Positions 4,726 through 7,052 of a stretch of DNA of 7,052 nt are shown in pieces. The translations under genes and the position numbers were made by a program. Position 1 is the first letter of the stretch, and each line of letters starts with the position of its first letter. Location: NCBI GenBank assembly GCA_955652545.1, contig CATPCA010000302.1:1-7052 (forward strand). Direction: 5' to 3'. The DNA is from Candidatus Dormiibacterota bacterium (lineage in GTDB: Bacteria > Chloroflexota > Dormibacteria > UBA8260). The notes under the pieces were generated by a model that did not search any database, was not told where the DNA came from, and was given only the letters and a program-made list of their open reading frames with translations.

Positions 4726-6698
4726 TGGGCCAGGTGCGCCTCGGTGTCGATGTCGGGGGAACCTTCACCGACCTGGTCGCGGCGATCGATGGCCGGCTGA
4801 TTCTCGCCAAGGTGCCGTCGACACCGCGTGACCAGGCTCAGGGCGTGCTGGCCGCCGTCGAGCGCTCCGGCATCGATCCCGGAGAGGTGACGGGCTTCTC
4901 CCATGGCACCACGGTGGCGACCAACGCCCTGCTCGAGCGCAGCGGTGGGGCACGGACGGCTCTGGTCACCACGGATGGCTTCCGCGACGTGCTCGAGATC
5001 GGCCGGCAGGCGCGACCGGCGCTCTACGACCTGACCCGCGACCGTGAGCCCGCCCTGGTCCCCCGGGACCTGCGCTTCACCGTCATCGAACGGTCTGGCC
5101 CGGGCGGTGAGCTGGTGCCACTTGACGAGGAGTCGGTGCGGCACGCCGCCGAGGCGTTGCGCGAGGCGGAGGTGGAGGCGGTGGCCGTCTGCCTCCTCTT
5201 CAGCTTCCTCCACCCCGACCATGAGGAGCGCACCGCCGCGCTCCTCCGCGACAGTCTGCCAGGCATCGCCGTGATCACCTCGGCGGAGGTGCTGCCGGAG
5301 TTTCGCGAATACGAGCGCTTCTCGACAACGGTCGCCGACGCCTATCTCACCCCCCGGCTCTCCGGCTACCTGCAGGCGCTCGCGAGCGCCTGCCGCGAGC
5401 ACGGACTGGTGGAACCGATGGTGATGCAGTCCTCCGGTGGCGTGGTCGATCTCAGCACCGCGGCGGGCCACGCTGCCGCCTGCCTGCTCTCCGGTCCCGC
5501 GGCTGGAGTGGTGGGCGCCGCCTACGTGGCCGGCCTCTCAGGCTACGAGGATCTGCTGACCTTCGACATGGGCGGCACCTCCACCGACGTCGCTCCCGTC
5601 CGCGCCGGCGCGGTGGAGACCACCACGGAGGGGGTGATCGCGGGCATCCCGGTCAAGCTGCCCGCGGTCGACGTCCACACCGTCAGCGCCGGCGGCGGCT
5701 CGGTGGCCTGGTGCGATGGCGGCAGAGCCCTGCGAGTCGGTCCCCGCTCCGCGGGCGCCGATCCCGGACCGGCGTGCTACGGGCGCGGTGGAGAGGAGCC
5801 GACCGTGACCGACGCCAACCTACATCTCGGCCTGCTGCCGGACGGTGCCGCGCTGGGCGGCGACGTGACTCTGTCCGCCCAAGCGGCTGCAGAAGCGCTG
5901 TCACGGCTCGCCGTGGAGCTCGAGTTGGCGATCGACGACGTCGCCGCAGGAGTCGTCGCCGTGGCCAATGCGGAGATGGTGCGAGCGCTTCGGGTGATCA
6001 GCGTCGAGCGGGGTCTCGACCCGCGAGAGTTCACCCTCGTCGCCTTCGGCGGCGCCGGGGGGCTCCACGCCTGCGCACTGGCCGCCGAGCTGGGGGTCAC
6101 CCGGGTGCTGGTGCCATTCGCCTGTGGAGTGCTGTCGGCATTGGGACTCGCGGTCGGCGACGTGCGTCGCGACTACGTCCGGCCACTGCTCGGCGAACTC
6201 AAGAAGCTTCCCGAGGGCAGCCTCGAGGGTGCCTACCGCTCTCTCGAAGAGCGCGCCCGCCGCGACCTGCCGGACGCCAGCCTGACGCGGCTGATCGACT
6301 GTCGCTATACCGGGCAGAGTTTCGAGTTGACGGTCGATGGCTCGGACGACGCCGGCACCGCCTTCGAGGCCGTCCACCAGCGGCGCTATGGCTACCGGAT
6401 GGCGGGTGAGCCCGTGGAGGTTGTCGCCTGCCGCCTGGTGGCCACGGTGGCGGGCGAACGCCCGGATCTGACAGCACCGAAAGCGCGACGCCGCGCCAAA
6501 CGGTCGCGACGGCGGGCGTACATCGGTGCCGAATGGATCAAGGTCGAGGTCATCCCGCGGGCTGCCCTAGGCGCCGGCGCCAAGCTGCGGGGTCCGGCGG
6601 TGGTGGAGTTCGACGAGGCCACCTGCCTGGTGGCACCCGGCTGGAGAGGCAGCATCGACAAGGTCGGCAGCCTCGTCCTGGAGCGGCACGGTGACTAA
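4725..6698 (+). CDS. hyuA: HyuA-type ATP-dependent hydantoinase/5-oxoprolinase, subunit A
   Basis: The protein has 657 residues, normal for stand-alone HyuA subunits. The N-terminal hydantoinase/oxoprolinase domain (about 5-185) starts LGVDVGGTFTD (6-16), the phosphate-binding strand-turn of the ASKHA fold, and contains HGTTVATNALLER (60-72). The central domain (about 190-485) has LLSGPAAG (254-261), DMGGTSTDV (281-289), SAGGGSVA (321-328), GPRSAGADPGPACYGRGG (339-356) and FGGAGGLHA (441-449). A C-terminal region with YTGQSFEL (528-535) completes it. Family members, with HyuB, use ATP to open hydantoin, 5-oxoproline or N-methylhydantoin rings, or carboxylate ketones; which one applies here is not decided by sequence. 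The ATG overlaps the transporter stop by one base (TGATG) and lacks a strong ribosome binding site, pointing to translational coupling. Cytosolic; expected to form a complex with the next gene product. An Arg/Lys-rich patch lies at 587-598. Confidence 0.93.
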   Translation: MGQVRLGVDVGGTFTDLVAAIDGRLILAKVPSTPRDQAQGVLAAVERSGIDPGEVTGFSHGTTVATNALLERSGGARTALVTTDGFRDVLEIGRQARPALYDLTRDREPALVPRDLRFTVIERSGPGGELVPLDEESVRHAAEALREAEVEAVAVCLLFSFLHPDHEERTAALLRDSLPGIAVITSAEVLPEFREYERFSTTVADAYLTPRLSGYLQALASACREHGLVEPMVMQSSGGVVDLSTAAGHAAACLLSGPAAGVVGAAYVAGLSGYEDLLTFDMGGTSTDVAPVRAGAVETTTEGVIAGIPVKLPAVDVHTVSAGGGSVAWCDGGRALRVGPRSAGADPGPACYGRGGEEPTVTDANLHLGLLPDGAALGGDVTLSAQAAAEALSRLAVELELAIDDVAAGVVAVANAEMVRALRVISVERGLDPREFTLVAFGGAGGLHACALAAELGVTRVLVPFACGVLSALGLAVGDVRRDYVRPLLGELKKLPEGSLEGAYRSLEERARRDLPDASLTRLIDCRYTGQSFELTVDGSDDAGTAFEAVHQRRYGYRMAGEPVEVVACRLVATVAGERPDLTAPKARRRAKRSRRRAYIGAEWIKVEVIPRAALGAGAKLRGPAVVEFDEATCLVAPGWRGSIDKVGSLVLERHGD

Positions 6699-7052
6699 CA
6701 GGGCCGGGGGCACCCTCGACCCGGTGACGCTGTCGGTGTTGTCGAGCGCCCTGGCGGGCATCGCCGAGGAGATGGGCACTGTGCTGGTGCGCAGCGCCTA
6801 CTCCTCCAACATCAAGGAACGGCGCGACTGTTCAGCCGCGATCTTTGACGCCCAGGGCCGCGCGGTGGCCCAGGCCGAGCACATCCCGGTGCACCTGGGG
6901 GCGATGCCCGAATCGGTGCGGGTGGTTCGCGAGCATGACCCTCGGCCGGGCGAGGTCTGGGCCCTCAACGATCCCTTCCAGGGCGGCAACCATCTGCCCG
7001 ACGTGACCCTGGTCTCACCGGTGACGATCGAGGACAGCCTGGTTGCGTACGC
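6691..7052 (+). CDS. hyuB: HyuB-type hydantoinase/5-oxoprolinase, subunit B (5' part only)
   Basis: A GTG at 6691 opens a frame that remains open at the window end: 120 complete codons, roughly the first fifth of a typical 520-600-residue HyuB. GGAG at 6680-6683, 7 bases upstream, supports this start, which overlaps the hyuA stop by 8 bases. The N-terminus shows the family pattern: LDPVTLSVL (9-17), then a helix leading to RSAYSSNIKERRDCS (34-48) and AIFD (50-53). AEHIPVHLG (62-70) carries two conserved histidines, and NDPFQGGNHLPD (93-104) is the hallmark loop of the subunit. HyuB is the partner catalytic subunit of HyuA in ATP-dependent hydantoinases and oxoprolinases. Frame, overlap and motifs make identification firm; the rest of the gene lies beyond the window. 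Confidence 0.93.
   Translation, partial: MTNRAGGTLDPVTLSVLSSALAGIAEEMGTVLVRSAYSSNIKERRDCSAAIFDAQGRAVAQAEHIPVHLGAMPESVRVVREHDPRPGEVWALNDPFQGGNHLPDVTLVSPVTIEDSLVAY

Overview
The window looks like a high-GC bacterial chromosome segment, most likely from an actinobacterium. The evidence is GC-rich third codon positions in the main operon, GGAGG-type ribosome binding sites, GTG and TTG starts, and closest resemblance to actinobacterial protein families. I cannot place it below phylum from sequence alone.

The left part (1-2251) is loosely packed and looks like accessory DNA. On the minus strand there is a small dimeric alpha-beta-barrel-type protein (232-513), followed by a possible tiny membrane peptide (64-150). 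A 450-base stretch without a convincing gene comes next. On the plus strand there is then a uridine-kinase-like P-loop kinase with a TTG start (1016-1606). After it lies a Xre-type helix-turn-helix protein that stops right after its DNA-binding domain (1658-1846) and contains a perfect 21-base palindrome. Next come three tandem 21-base repeats (2077-2139) that may be the end of a lost IS21-like element. This side closes with a 51-base 3' fragment of a tRNA-Gly(GCC) gene (2201-2251) that has no 5' half, which is the classic footprint of integration at a tRNA gene.

The right part (2252-7052) is compact, has uniform high-GC codon use, and forms one divergent catabolic locus. A D-glutamate cyclase / DUF1445 family gene (2543-3343, minus) diverges from an operon of an MFS transporter of the sialate/lactate symporter type (3406-4725), a HyuA-type ATP-dependent hydantoinase/5-oxoprolinase subunit (4725-6698) and the start of its HyuB partner (6691-7052, cut by the window end). 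Stop and start codons overlap in the operon (1 nt, then 8 nt), so translation is probably coupled. The 62-base divergent spacer holds a short inverted repeat over a possible -10 box.

Working model (inference): the MFS protein imports a cyclic amide or organic acid, HyuA/HyuB opens a lactam or hydantoin ring using ATP, and the DUF1445 protein handles the related glutamate/5-oxoproline interconversion. The tRNA fragment suggests that the left side belongs to an integrated and partly decayed element, and that the right side is backbone. No wholly new system is evident. The most unusual points are the tRNA fragment beside the repeat array, and the pairing of DUF1445 with HyuAB and an MFS carrier.
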